This document shows, one piece after another, positions 1-18,037 of a stretch of 64,000 bases of DNA. The stretch is taken from the NCBI GenBank assembly GCA_035048495.1, contig CM068552.1, positions 10,703,501 to 10,767,500 of the forward strand, given 5' to 3'. A model generated the notes under the pieces. That model was given only the letters and a program-made list of their open reading frames with translations, ran no database searches and was not told the DNA's origin. The stretch is from Euptelea pleiosperma. Taxonomy: Eukaryota; Streptophyta; Magnoliopsida; Ranunculales; Eupteleaceae. A program made the translations under genes and the position numbers. The stretch's first letter is position 1; every line of letters starts with the position of its first letter.

Positions 1-264
1 TTTTGATAAAATTCTAGTTTGATGGTCACTCGGATTGGTTGACCAGTTAAATCGGCCCTCCGGTCTAGTTTTTAGGATATTGTTCTTAGGGCGCGTTGAG
101 AAAATTTTCTTTTCCCATGGAGAATTCTTTTTGGCAAATACACCTGAAAAGGCTGTTTGCTTGCACGAGAGAAAATATGCAATTTTCAATTATGTGAGAA
201 AATAAAGGTGATTTTCATGGAAATGAATTTCAGACTTGGATGGTAAAATCTCTCTTTTTTTTTA

Positions 265-683
265 AGGGCATGTTTGATTGCCAAGTGGGAAAATTGCATT
301 GTCCTTTGGGAAAATACAACTATCCATTGTTAGATGGTCATTTTAAATCTTTATTATTTTCCCTACAAAGCCATTTAGGGCGTGTTTGATTGCACAGAAA
401 ATTTTCCCAAGAAAAACATCTGGGAAATGCCTTAAATGGCTGATCGATTGCAACTAAGAACACATATTTCAATCATGTGAGAAAATAAAGGCGTTTTTTC
501 AGGTGAAATGAATTCTCACCTATTTGGGTGGGAAATGAATTCCTGGCTTAGTAGGGAAAATTATCCATACTTAAATGGCTTTGTAAGGAAAATTATTCAA
601 ATTTTAAAATGGCTATCTAACAATGGAGAGTTGTGTTTTCCCAAGGAAAATGCAATTTTCCCACTTGGCAATCAAACACGCCC
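265..683. mobile_element. Tourist-like MITE (PIF/Harbinger type)
   Basis: The ends are inverted copies: GGGCATGTTTGATTGCCAAG on the left and its complement ending in CACGCCC on the right. The inverted similarity runs about 100 bp inward (299-365 against 545-650). TTA flanks both sides (262-264 and 684-686), the 3-bp duplication expected of Tourist/PIF elements. A second start-like motif (GGGCGTGTTTGATTGC) at about 378 suggests another related MITE nested in the middle. No coding capacity is seen. A related fragment lies near 88, and a lone right end lies at about 34570-34592. Confidence 0.7.
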
Positions 684-2140
684 TTAAATATGGATAATTT
701 TCCCTACTAAGTCCGAAATTTATTTCCCTTCAACATAGCACTATTCCCACAAAAGCACCCTTTAAATATGCTAATCACATCTCTTTGAAGTTCCTAATCC
801 TAATCTCAAAGCAAACATCTTCTAATGGTGATCATCATCATGTCTAGCATCAGTCTTTTATATCTTTGAGGCTGTGCTCCTCATCTTCCTCCATCACCCC
901 CTCCACGGTACAGAACCTTACCTTCGGGCCTAATATATATTTCTTACCAATGCAAGGATACTAACCTTGAGAAAGACCGGATCGGCCTCCGGTACAACCT
1001 TGCACATGTCTCCTCCAACATGATCAAAACTGTTGTTTTCTGGTGCCAGCGACATAACATGGGGAAGGTTAAAATTGATGTTTCTAATCCAAGGTAAGGC
1101 CTTCATAACATGCACTGCGTAGTCCTATCACCCTTACGCACATCCACGAGCATTAATGAGTTCGGCACAACCATCCACTATAGCAGGCACTACCACCCTA
1201 ACTTCGCAAGCCATGGCATCATTGATGAGGTCACTATGTGCAGGGTGTCCTGCTGCGTATCCCTGTCCCACATGTCCTCACCATGGGCAACCTTAAAGCG
1301 TGTCATGGTGTTAGCATGACTGGGCTACTCTCTTGTAGCACAAAAGCTGACATACTATGCTCCCCACATCCCATCAAACGGGGGGAGATGGGCGTCAAGA
1401 ACGTAGCTCCTAGAGCTGTGGCTCGCGTGTATGCATCTCTTTGTCGACTTTCTGGTGCACAAGGAACCACATAGTGTAGTATAGTGGAGACGATGCACAT
1501 CCGAGTGCAGCTCATTGCTCGGCCTCGGATACTGTCATGGTTTGCCCATGGGCCTCTATGCCCCTTCTTCTTCTTCACTCATCATCTCTTCTTTTCTTCA
1601 TTTCCTCTTTAACAAAAGAATTCTCTGAGACATGTCCCCCAATGTTGGACATATGACATACCCCTACATTTTCAAATTGCTGATATACATCCACTTGATC
1701 TGGTCTGGTCCACCATAGCTGACCGTGATAACTCGTGTTACCAATGAACAAGGACGAAAACACCCCCTATCCTATTTATTTTACAAGGCCAGAGTTACAG
1801 GTGTTTTTGTCCCTAACACTTTTACGGTAGGCCAGAGTTACAGGTGTTTTTGTCCCTAACACGTTTTCCCTTGGTATACCAATCGAACAGGAGGGAGGCA
1901 CTTGATTTATTGAAGCACAAAACATGGTGGCTTAGGAGCTAAACACACAAAGTAGTACTCTTAATTAACCCTCTTTAATCTGGCATTACCAGATTAAATG
2001 GACCCGCAGAGTTAACTGTGGAGGGTCTTACTAGCAACAGTGCTCAAGCTTTAAAAAACATGGATTCTGGGATCCATGATGTCAGAAACGGTCACCAACA
2101 CTCCCTCCCTGCTCGGGTAGAACTTCGCTGTCAAACATCC
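684..2140. other. No gene recognised; one short duplication
   Basis: Open frames here are short, overlap on both strands and match no family I know. Around 815-900 the DNA is CT-rich with CATCAT runs. The only clear structure is a 33-bp direct repeat at 1787-1819 and 1830-1862, separated by 10 bp. Confidence 0.5.
1787..1862. repeat. 33-bp direct repeat, two copies
   Basis: Two identical 33-bp copies (1787-1819 and 1830-1862) begin GGCCAGAGTTACAGG and end CCCTAACAC. A 10-bp spacer separates them. Confidence 0.8.
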
Positions 2141-2149
2141 GTCGCTAAC

Positions 2150-2520
2150 GTTGATGATGGACTACATTATGAGCCAGTAGCATACTTTTAGAGACCACTG
2201 ACCGTATGGATGTTTGGCCCATCCCTAGGTCTACATACCAAAAATCAGCCTCATTTGTGATTTCAAACCTTTGGGCGGGGCTCTTTCAGACTGGTTCGGG
2301 CTGCACCTTCTTTCTGAGAGATCCTCAAAATATCAGCATTTTCTGAAACTTCTAATCCTATCAAATGTGGAGCTAAAGTTAACGGTAAAAATAGATGGCT
2401 CAGAACATTTCCACTTGCAATCCAATTTTCATAAGGCTAGAAATGTCAAAACTGGCTGTTTTTTGTGAAGCTGATATCCATGCTTAGAAGAACATCCTCA
2501 TTAAAAATCGGCCCTTAACT
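2150..2520. mobile_element. Decayed MITE remnants
   Basis: The motif CTGACCGTATGGATGTTTGG at about 2200 is shared with the Mutator-type MITEs at 36954, 41466 and 62528. The following 2260-2480 resembles parts of 11400-11500 and 50430-50520 (a block around CTTCTAATCCTATCAAATG). No ends or target duplication are visible. Confidence 0.4.
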
Positions 2521-3238
2521 CATCCATATATAAATATATTGCAACCACTGTACCATCAATCTTCTTGCCCCTACTTGCTGTGTAGTTATGGCAGTTGCAC
2601 ATGCAAATTCCTAGCGATTGAATGTAGACCATCCACAGTTCTACCTTACAACATGCAAACCAAGATTTCCCAAGGAAAAGTTTTTGGCTACTGGCTAATG
2701 CTTGCTTACCTTGAATGGCTCTATGTTGCCATTATGTTGTGTTCTGAACTAAACGTTGCTGTTTCGATTACAGTTGAGATGTATGCTTATCAAACTATGT
2801 TATAGAAGTATCCAATCATCGTGCTCTCCAATGATGTGATCTCAGCACTGACAATAAAATAAAAGAACCTCACAAAGCTAATAACATAGAAAGCTATGGT
2901 GTAATAGCAGTTCTGGCAAATCAAAAAACCACTAAAACCATCTTGATAAATTTCCATCACAGTGTTTCAAAGATAGAACAACCCTAGTCATTAATTAGAA
3001 CTGCAGAGATGTACAATAAATTTGGCTATCAAATGTTCGAAATAACAAAGAAGGGAACAATTCACATCACACTGGCTTAGGGGAAAAAAAAAGAGCTGGT
3101 TGAGACTGTTCATATCGCAAAAAATGTATCGAGATTATTGGCCCTTGTTAAAGTCCAGTAACTACACAAAAATGCGAGTTAAAAATGACTCTTATGCACC
3201 GAAGGAAAGAAGTGAGGTAGAGCCATCTTCACCTCAAT

Positions 3239-9639
<6,401 letters not shown>

Positions 9640-9795
9640 CTCTCCGCTCTCCTTCTAACCGAGATGGAATACCCTGGTCTTCCCCGTAATAAAGGCGGAG
9701 TTTTCTTTCCCTGTTAGCCAGATGGTGGAGAATCGGATGCAAAGAGAGACGAGAACTTTCGGGTCTTGTGTGTTTTTTCTTTCGCAGTTAAAGGC
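9640..9795 (-). promoter_or_regulatory. DPM1: DPM1 5' leader and proximal promoter
   Basis: This is the stretch immediately upstream of the DPM1 start codon. It is purine-rich next to the ATG on the minus strand, and no convincing TATA box is seen. A transposon end (GGCTGCGTTTGGTT) begins at about 9791, so the intact upstream region before that insertion is only about 150 bp. Confidence 0.4.
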
Positions 9796-10910
9796 TGCGT
9801 TTGGTTCGACGCTTTTCGGGGAAAAGAAAACGAAAACCCGGAAAAGTGATATTTGCATGTGTTTGGTTTGGAGCTGAAAAGTGGGCCCGCAGAAAACTAT
9901 TTCCTCTCTCTCTCTCAAATCCGACATTTTTTTTTTTAGGTTCAGGGTATCAATGAATTCGAATTCGAGTGACTGTACTATGTGAAGAAACATGAGAAAG
10001 CAAAGATGAAATTCTGAGTTTCTTCAAGAGGTGGAGATTGGATTGATCGTCGAGATCGGTGGAGAAAAGAGAGAAAGCAATCGAGTAGGAATAAAATCAT
10101 GCTTTCGATTGCTCGTTCGGGGTAACCATGCTCGATCCTTGAAATTGAAAGGGGGGTCTGTGCGATTTGAGAGGCCGTTGTAGAAGATAAAGGCCATTAA
10201 TGGCCGTGTGAAGAGCATGGGGCAAAGCCCCTGAATCTGCATCGTTTTGCAGCTCAAGAACAGGGCATAAACGCCCATAATTTTTTAAGATGGAGAAGGA
10301 TAAGATTTTAGGGGTTGTCCGACAATTTTGTGGGCCCCACTAGGTCATTATCAGGGCCGTTAATGGCCTTGATTAAAGGGTAGGGATGACGCCCCTGTTC
10401 TGGTTTTTGAACCAAAACATTTAGAGTAAAACTTCTGTACGCACAATACGACCCACGTGGCACACTCTTAGTGGATGCTGACCGTATGGATGTTTGGCCT
10501 AGGTGGATCTACAAACCAAAAATAAACCTGCCAGTGATTTCTAAATGTTGGATTGAAGTTATTTTTCATGGGTTGATTTTAACCGGAGGAATCTGAGCAT
10601 CATTGAGCGTTATTTGGATGCAAAGATCCAAAGGTTGTAAATCTTTAATCAGGCTGATTTTGGTTTGCAGGTCCACCGAGTGGGACTGGCCAAACATCCT
10701 TACAGTCAGCGTCCACTAAGAGTGTGCCACGTGCCTCGTATTGTGGGTAGCGTTGTGTTCGAAGTTTAACTCAAGTTGAAAAACAAAAACAAAGTTGTGT
10801 TCCTATTCAATGTTAAACCAAACGGAAAAAGAACAAATTTCAAGAAGTGAATTTCTATGGAAAACACTCTTCCTAGAAAACTACTTCAACTGAACCAAAC
10901 ACAGCCAAAG
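9791..10910. mobile_element. Putative TIR element beside DPM1, containing a nested MITE
   Basis: The left end GGCTGCGTTTGGTTCGACG and right end CTGAACCAAACACAGCC are inverted copies of the kind seen in Tourist/hAT MITEs. Inside lies a Mutator-type MITE relic (10428-10770). No clear target duplication is visible, so the boundaries are approximate. Confidence 0.45.
10428..10770. mobile_element. Mutator-type MITE relative, near-palindromic
   Basis: Its outer ends (GAGTAAAACTT and GAAGTTTAACTC) and inner blocks (GCTGACCGTATGGATGTTTG and its complement) match the family at 36954, 41466 and 62528. The subterminal sequence differs (CCACGTGGCACACTCTTAGTG and its complement). The flanking 9-mers do not match, so the target duplication has decayed or one end is misplaced. 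Confidence 0.6.
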
Positions 10911-10925
10911 AGAGGGGAGATGGTG

Positions 10926-11074
10926 TCACAATCGGATTGCAAATCACACAATCACAGCCAATGAGTTCTCGGCACGTACACCTAAAAGCAAAAGCACATA
11001 GGTACGTTGCAAAGCACTTGTGTACGTGCGGAGAACTCATTGGCGTGTGATTGTGTGATTTACAATTTCTTGTG
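10926..11074. repeat. Foldback repeat, about 55-bp arms
   Basis: The left arm (from CACAATCGGATTGCAAATCA through AGTTCTCGGCACGTACAC) is repeated inverted on the right (GTGTACGTGCGGAGAACTC through TTTCTTGTG). The loop is about 40 bp. The arm motif CCAATGAGTTCTCGGCAC recurs in the foldback at 36030-36242. Confidence 0.7.
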
Positions 11075-11089
11075 ATAGAATTTTACTCG

Positions 11090-11560
11090 ATGGGGAGGTG
11101 AAACACCAAAAGGAGTAGAACTTGACGGACCACAATATGAGCCACGTGGCACACTTAGAAATCGCTGACCGTATATGTTTGGCTTTGGCCCAACCGTGGA
11201 CCTACTGTCCAAAATTTAGCCTGATTAGTGATTTATAAGCATTGGATTGGATTCGTTTTCATGGGTTGACTTTTAATATGGGATTTGAGCATTATTTGGG
11301 GTACAATGATAATGAGGTTTAAAATCACCAATCAAGCTGGGTTAGGATGGGGGGACAACAATTTTTGCGTACCCACGTACAAGATGAATCAATGGCCGAT
11401 TTTTGTTGAGGATGATCTCTTCACCATATCACTCCTACAAAAACTCAGTTCATTCTCAAATTTCTAACCCCATCAATTGTCCATAATTCTTCAACTTCTA
11501 AACCAGTCCAGGAACGTCGGAATGATTTGAATTTTTGTGAGGATGATCTCCTCACCATAC
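11090..11560. mobile_element. MITE remnants, two fragments
   Basis: 11130-11330 is half of a Mutator-type MITE (CTGACCGTATATGTTTGGC, then GATTAGTGATTT). 11335-11500 matches the MITE at about 50320-50680 (GGGACAACAATTT, then TTTCTAACCCCATCAA). Neither has intact ends. Confidence 0.45.
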
Positions 11561-12402
11561 AGACCCAATACCGATCCAATAAGAAATCGAATCAGCATAC
11601 ATGGACCGGGTACTGATCCGATAAGAATATAGGTGGTTTAAGACCTGAAATCATTGGATCGGAACGAATCTGATTTTCGGGTTGATCCAATCCATTGACA
11701 ATCCTATCACACATGGGGAGAGACCATAGTTAGCAAATCCCTCCGTTTCCGGTGTTTTCAAAACATCACGAAATATTTAACAATCTGAAATAACCCGTCA
11801 TTTTGGAATTTTCACAAAATCTCGTCAGTAAAACTTACTCTTGTTTTTGAAAGTCAAAACAATATTCTTATCTATATAACAAAACTAGGAAGTCGTCTCC
11901 CCACTTATACCCCCTCTTATCTATTTAGACAAAGAAGGGCTGAGATCTTATCCCCCAAATAGATGGTGGATCTCAGCCATTCACACCCAATTTTGACAAA
12001 CGCTTTGTTGGAGAGTGCTGTGGGCATGGGCCACCCACTATCTATATAACAAGTGACAGTGGTTGTCTTATACCCCTCTTATCTTATATGGCTTCAATAA
12101 TGAGTGGCTGAGATCCACTATGCTTCATATCGATGGCTGAGATTAACTCCCACCCGATTTTGACATATACTTTGTCGGAAAGTATTGCGGGCACGGGCCA
12201 CCCACGCATATAACAAGACATCCATCCATCTAATGTGGACGGTTAGATAAAGAGTGGTTGAGATCAAATCCATCGATCTAATGTGGACTGTTAGATTTCA
12301 GCCACTCAATCCACCTCATTTGACCTCAATTTATTCAAAATTTGAATTTCAACACCATTATTTTTTGTTATTTCTGTTATTTTTCCATTTCTCCCTCTGT
12401 GC

Positions 12403-13363
12403 CAGGGCTGGCTCTACCTTAAGGCCGCCTAAGGCCCCTTGGTGAGAGAGGGCCCCTAGTCTTGGTTCCACTAGAAACATGGATTTTTAGCCCACCTATT
12501 ATTTAGTATACAAAGAAAAAATCAACCGGCCGATTGATTATCTCTAGACATAGATTTTAGTAGTTTTTAGCATGGTGTAAAAACGGCCGTTTAAACGGTA
12601 ATGCCCCAAGCCTGTTTCCTTTAAAACCGTTTAAACACGTTTTATCGGTTTTGAGTAAAACGACCGTTTTTTGTTTTGTTTTAATGGCCGTTAAAATCAT
12701 TTAAACAGCCGTTTAATTCTGAAAAATTTTGTGAAAAAATGGCCGTTAAATCCGTTTAATTTTCGTTAAATTCTATTTTTTTTAATTTTCAAATTTCAAA
12801 ATTTGAATTTCAGCGCCATTTTTTCCGTTAAAATCTGTTGAAATATTTAAAATCCATTTAATTCCATTTTTTCCCCTGGCCGTTTCAATCCGTTTTAACG
12901 GCCGTTTAAACGGTAAAGCCCCCAGTCCGTTTAACCGTTAAAACGGCCTCCTTTAAACCTTGGTTTTTAGGACATGATTCTAGCCGTTGGATTCAAGCAT
13001 ATTTTTTGGGTAGTAAATCCAATGGCTAGAAATCATCAATCAAGCTGATTTTTAGTGTGTTTATCCACTAACAGGTGGGCTGAACATCCACGCAGTCACT
13101 GGGCCCAAATAGTGACCTATGTAGGGACACGAGAGTCATATGCATTGACTGCAACGAGACTCCTTTGCATCTAAATTTTTTCATAGTTGATAATTAATTT
13201 TTCGTATTTGTTGATTATTAAGAATAGTCTTTATATAAAGATTTTCAATAATATAGAGAGTTTAATTTTTTAATTAATACCATAAATATTAACATATTAA
13301 ATATAAAGAAGGCTTTATATAGAGTTTTCGCCTTAGGCCTCAACTTGCATCGAACCAGCCCTG
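12403..13363. mobile_element. Non-autonomous hAT element nested in Helitron array 1
   Basis: The ends CAGGGCTGG and CCAGCCCTG are inverted. The flanking 8-mers are CTCTGTGC (12395-12402) and CTCTATGC (13364-13371), one mismatch. The paralogous Helitron unit near 15930-15960 reads across the same site without the insert. The subterminal sequence GCCTAAGGCCCC matches the hAT at 62180-63107, in inverse orientation. Removing its own nested MITE (12571-12962) leaves a core of about 0.56 kb. No transposase is encoded. Confidence 0.85.
12571..12962. mobile_element. hAT-type MITE nested inside the hAT at 12403
   Basis: The ends are CATGGTGTAAAAACGG and TTTAAACCTTG, with an exact 8-bp duplication GTTTTTAG (12563-12570 and 12963-12970). 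The interior is rich in CCGTTTAAACGG palindromes and carries the AGTCCGTTTAACCGTTAAAA block. It belongs to the family also found at 28197, 37678, 41011 and 59250. Confidence 0.9.
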
Positions 13364-13669
13364 CTCTATGCATTACAATCCGTTATAATGGAAAAAACAG
13401 TAACACCTCAGTCCGTTATACCGTTTGAGTGCCGAAGACACCCAATTTTTGCAAATGCTTTTGTCGGAGAGTGCCATGGACACGGACCATTTACTGTTCT
13501 ATATAACAAAACACATTGGTTGTCTCCCTACTTATACCTCCTCTTATAAGCATCAACAAAGAAGGGCCGAGATCTAATCCTCCCCCAAATGGAGGGTGGA
13601 TCTCCGCCACTCACCTGATTTTGACAAATTCTTTGTCGAGGAGTGCCGATGGCACGGGGCACCCACTAG

Positions 13670-14700
13670 TTTATAAAAAATAAAATATTCTTATGCTCTT
13701 GGAGACCTTGGTAAATTAAATATATGTTTTGATAGTATTATACTTACCCAATCTATATTACATCACAGCTACTTGCAAATATATGTTTACTTTTTTTTTT
13801 TCGAGTGCATAGTTTTAGATTCAAAAAAGCATTAAAGCTGAAGTTCTCACTTATCCGTCTTTTGGTGTTCTCATCTTTTTTGACCCTTTTTTTACTTCGT
13901 TTTTTTAACCTAAAGCGTTTTAAGCTTGCATTTTTTCAATGAGCGAAGTTTTGCCACTTTTGATTTGCTAATTATGGGAGAGAATTGCAAGCACACTGAC
14001 CCTATGAATGTTTGGCCCATCTCTTGTAGGACCTACACACCCAAATCAACTTGATTGGTGATTTCTAGACATTGGATTTGAATTTTTTCATCATGGGCTT
14101 CTTGAAAAAGGCTAATTGATGAGTTTAAGCACAGGTACACACCATCATTAACACACACACCAGCACAACATTAGAATGTCCAAGGGCTCCACTCTTAAGT
14201 GTCAACTTATTACTATATAAGCCCTCTCACTTTCTTTTGTCTATCCAAATTGTGAGAGAGAAGAGATGAAAGACAAAACGCGCAACAGACAAAGGAGGAA
14301 AAAGGTCAAAAATTTCAAGGTAGAGAGAGAACTCATTGTGTATTAAAATTACTAACAGATGGTTTCAAAGGTATAGAGAACTCATTGCGTACTTGGACTA
14401 TCTAACTCAATCTCCATGTGGGCCCCACCAGTAGGTGTAAAAATCACATGTAGATTTATCCCAACTCATTAATAATTCTCTTCAATTTCGGAAAAATATA
14501 ATGAATTTATCATATATGTCAATGTCCTAAACACCATAGCCTTAAAAAGTCCAAAAATTTCCAAGCACATTTTACTTCTTCCATAACTCCAATTTTTTTC
14601 ACTCCCATTTTGCTTCTTCCAAAGAGATTTTGCCTCGTCCACTACAGTGAAAAGACATTGGTTATCCGAAAGAAGCAAAAATGTTCTATGAAAGTAGTAA
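13670..14700. other. Spacer between the two Helitron arrays, no gene
   Basis: AT-rich sequence with no recognisable coding region. 13985-14060 carries a weak Mutator-MITE-like block (CACTGACCCTATGAATGTTTG). Confidence 0.5.
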
Positions 14701-16807
14701 TCTATATAACAAAACAGGGAAGTTGTCTCCCCACTTAAACCCCCTCTTATTTGTTTCAACAAAGAAGGGCTGAGATCTTATCCCCCAAATAGACGGTGGA
14801 TCTCAGCCACTCATACCTGATTTTAACAAATGCTTTGTTGGAGAGTGCCGTGGGCGCGGGCCTTTCACTATCTATATAACAAGTGACAATGGTTATCTTA
14901 TACCCCCTCTTATCTTATATGGCTTCAATAATGAGTGGCTGAGATCCATTATACTTCAAATCAATGGCCGAGATTAACTCACACCCGATTTTGACAAACA
15001 CTTTGTCGGAGAGTGTCGCGGGCTTGGGCCACCCACACATATAACAAAATAATTCAGTTGTATTCTCTTAACTTATCCTGCTTCATAAGATAAAGAGTGG
15101 TTGAAATCAAATCCATCCATCTAATGTGGACGGTTAGATTTCAGCCTCTCAATCCCCCTCATTTATTCATTCACTCCCACTCATTTGATCTCAATTTATT
15201 AAAAATTTGAAAATCAAAATTTTAATTTTAACACGGTTATTTTTTGTTATTTCTGTTATTTTCCTGTTTTTTCTATTTTTCCCTTTGTGCGTTACAAGGT
15301 AACGCCCTAGTCTATTATACCGTTTGAGTGTTGAAGGCACCTAATTTTTGTCGGAAAGTGCCGTGGGCATGGGCCATTTACTAGTCTATATAACAAAACA
15401 GGGAAGTTGTCTCCCCACTTATACCCCATCTTATCTGTTTCAACAAAGAAGGGTCGAGATCTTATCCCCTAAATGGACGGTGGATCTCAGCCACTTACAC
15501 CTGATTTTGGCAAATGCTTTGACGGGGAGTGCCGAAGGCACGGGCCACCCACTATCAATATAACAAGTGACTGTGGTTTTCTTATACCCCCTCTTATCTT
15601 ATATGGCTTCAATAATAAGTGGCTGAGATCCAATATGCTTCATATTGATGGCTGAGATTAACTCCCACCAAATTTTGACAAACACTTTGTCGGAAAGTGC
15701 CACGGGCACGGGCCACCCACGCATACAACAAGACAACTCAGTTGTATTGTCTTATCTTATCCATCTATCTAATGTAGATGTATGGTTAGATAAAGAGTGG
15801 TTGAGATCAAATCCATCTATCTAATGTGGACGGTTAGATTTCAGCCACTCAATCCGCCTCATTTGACCTCAATTTATTCGAATTTGAATTTCAACACCGT
15901 TATTTTTTATTATTTTTGTTATTTTCCAATTTCTCCCTCTGTGTGTTACAATCCATTATAACAGCCGTTATAATGGAAAAAACGGTAACACCCCAGTCCG
16001 TTTTACCGTTTGAGTGCCAAAGGCACCCAATTTTTGCAAACACTTTTGTCGGAGAGTGCCGTGGGCACGGGCCATTTACTATCTATATAACAAAACATAG
16101 TGGTTGTCTCCCCTTCTCATAGGCTTCATATATCCAAGGGCCAATATCTTATCCCCAATTGGACGGTGGATCTCAGCCACTCACACCCAATTTCGACAAA
16201 AGCTTTGTGGAGAAGTAACGTGGGCACAGGCCACCTACTATCTATATAACAAAATAGGGAAGTTGTCTCCCCCTCTTATCCGACTTCATAAAGAAGGGCC
16301 GAGATCTTATCCCCAATTGGATGGTGGATCTCAGCCACTCACACCCGATTTTAGCAATGCTTTGTCGGAGTGCCGTGGGCACGGGCTACCCACTCATCTA
16401 TATAACAAAACACAGCGGTTGTCTCCCCCTCTTTATAGGCTTCATATATCCAAGGGCCCATATCAACCCTTGGATTTAACAGGGAAATTGTCTCCCCACT
16501 TATACCCCTCTTATCGGCTTCACAAAGGATGGCCCAGACCTTATCCCCCAAATGGACTATGGATCTCAACCACTCACACCCGATTTTGGGAAATGCTTAA
16601 TTTGTAGGGGAGTGCCTAGGGCACGGGCCACCCACTATACATCTATATAACAAAACAGAGAAGTCACTTGTCCCCTCTCTTATCGCCTTCACAAAGGATA
16701 TTTGCCGAGATCTTATCACCCCAAATGGATGGTGGATCTAAGCCACTCACACCCAATTTTGACAAACGCTTTGTCGGAGAGTGCCGTGGGCACGGGCCAT
16801 TTACTAG
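14701..16807 (+). mobile_element. Helitron-like head-to-tail array 2
   Basis: Eight unit starts (TCTATATAAC or a close variant) lie at 14701, 14871, 15385, about 15555, 16082, 16241, 16397 and 16642. This gives short (156-245 bp) and long (about 515-530 bp) units in the order S L S L S S S S. At 15381-15394 one unit's CTAG is followed directly by the next unit's TCTATATAAC. The final unit ends with the hairpin arms GTGCC (16781-16785) and GGCAC (16789-16793), ten more bases, then CTAG (16804-16807). The array is flanked by A (14700) and T (16808). No protein is encoded. Confidence 0.75.
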
Positions 16808-18037
16808 TTATCTTACAAAAAAGAGATCTTTTAAACAGAGGTTGTAATATATTTACAACACTACACTGCACAATAAGATGATTAAATCTAGAATTAAAGA
16901 CATACTAGTACACATGATGCACATACAGGGTCAAATTATTCAAATTCTTTGGATCTTCTGAAATAGCAAGTTCCTTTAGGCAGGGACGCGTTCTGTTACC
17001 ATCTCCATACATGAATATGAACCCTTTTGTGCAACAAAACCTCTTGTGGATTTTTCGGTGTTTATTGATCTGGCTACTGAAATGGAAAATCAATCTGGAA
17101 TTCCCTTCAATAATGATATGTATGAAATTACCCTAGGTCGGAGGATGAATGTGCAGTTTTCTTGGTAGACGGGCTTTCAGCGTGAATTCTGTTGCAACAG
17201 GTTGAAGTTGAACTCTATCTCACTCAAGCTCCCAGAAGATTGAACACATCTTCCTCTTCCTCTTCGTGTTATTGTTATGGTGTTCATACAGGACTCAACT
17301 GCACACAAGCTAAATTCCCTAATGAAGTAAAAGCATAAGCATAATTGTGAAGTTGCAAACTCATTATTTTCTTTTCCTGTTTGTCTCCCCTTTTTTCCTA
17401 GTTTGGCATTTTTGATATCTGGAGTTCTAGCCCTGATTGATGAAAGCAGAGAAACTCACAATATTAGATTCAGATAAGAACTGATACATTCATAAGTTAC
17501 AAAATTGAGCATGGTAACATTTCCAGATGCTAGTACATGTTTCTCTTGTTTGTGTTGTATTGGATGTTCAAATGGTCTTTCTATTTTTAAGAGTAATGGG
17601 TTTCCACATTCAGTATAGAGTTCTTTCTCCAACAATGGATTCTTTGCTCCGGGCTCGAAGCATGTATGCAGAAGTGCTGAGGTGGGAAGATGTAAAGGTC
17701 AGTGAGATCTCATGAAGAAAGAATATGGCATTGTCAAGCGGAATATGAGGATTTGTAGCTTCCTTGATGCTCTAAAGGAATAATAAGACATTCAATCAGT
17801 GTGACAGTTTGATGCATCATGCGTGATCGTGTGATAACATGAACAAGGTCCATCATAATAAAAAAGAGAGATTATAAAAAAAAAAATCAGCAACGAGAAA
17901 GAAGAAAGAACCTGTGTAACCCATCCACCAACATAACTGAACAAATCAACACAAGTTTTCTTGACCCACATCTCTAACAAACGACCACCTTCCAACACCA
18001 ACTTCAACCCGGACAGGGTGAGGTTCAAGTTTGTGGC
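16808..18037. other. No gene recognised
   Basis: The minus strand has a short frame at 16905-17093 and the plus strand one at 17527-17715. Neither matches a family I know or shows splice-linked continuation. The stretch lies just before the F-box relic. Confidence 0.4.

Larger units (their letters stand above)
11871..13669 (+). mobile_element. Helitron-like head-to-tail array 1 (with nested hAT)
   Basis: The array begins TCTATATAAC after an A at 11870 and ends CTAG (13666-13669) before a T, the TC...CTRR form inserted at an AT dinucleotide that Helitrons use. Unit starts are seen at 11871, 12041 and 13499: short (170 bp), long, short (171 bp). Unit 3' ends carry GTGCC-NNN-GGCAC-like hairpins about ten bases before the end. 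The long unit is interrupted by the hAT element at 12403-13363. No Rep/helicase gene is present, so the copies are non-autonomous. Confidence 0.7.

Noticed and set aside
9655..9993. Minus-strand open frame of 112 residues upstream of DPM1
   Set aside because: It overlaps the DPM1 leader and a transposon end, with no recognisable domain and low-complexity composition.
14701..16807. Array of repeats as a CRISPR or satellite
   Set aside because: Units are 160-530 bp with TC...CTAG ends and hairpins, and the genome is eukaryotic. Helitron-like concatemers fit better.
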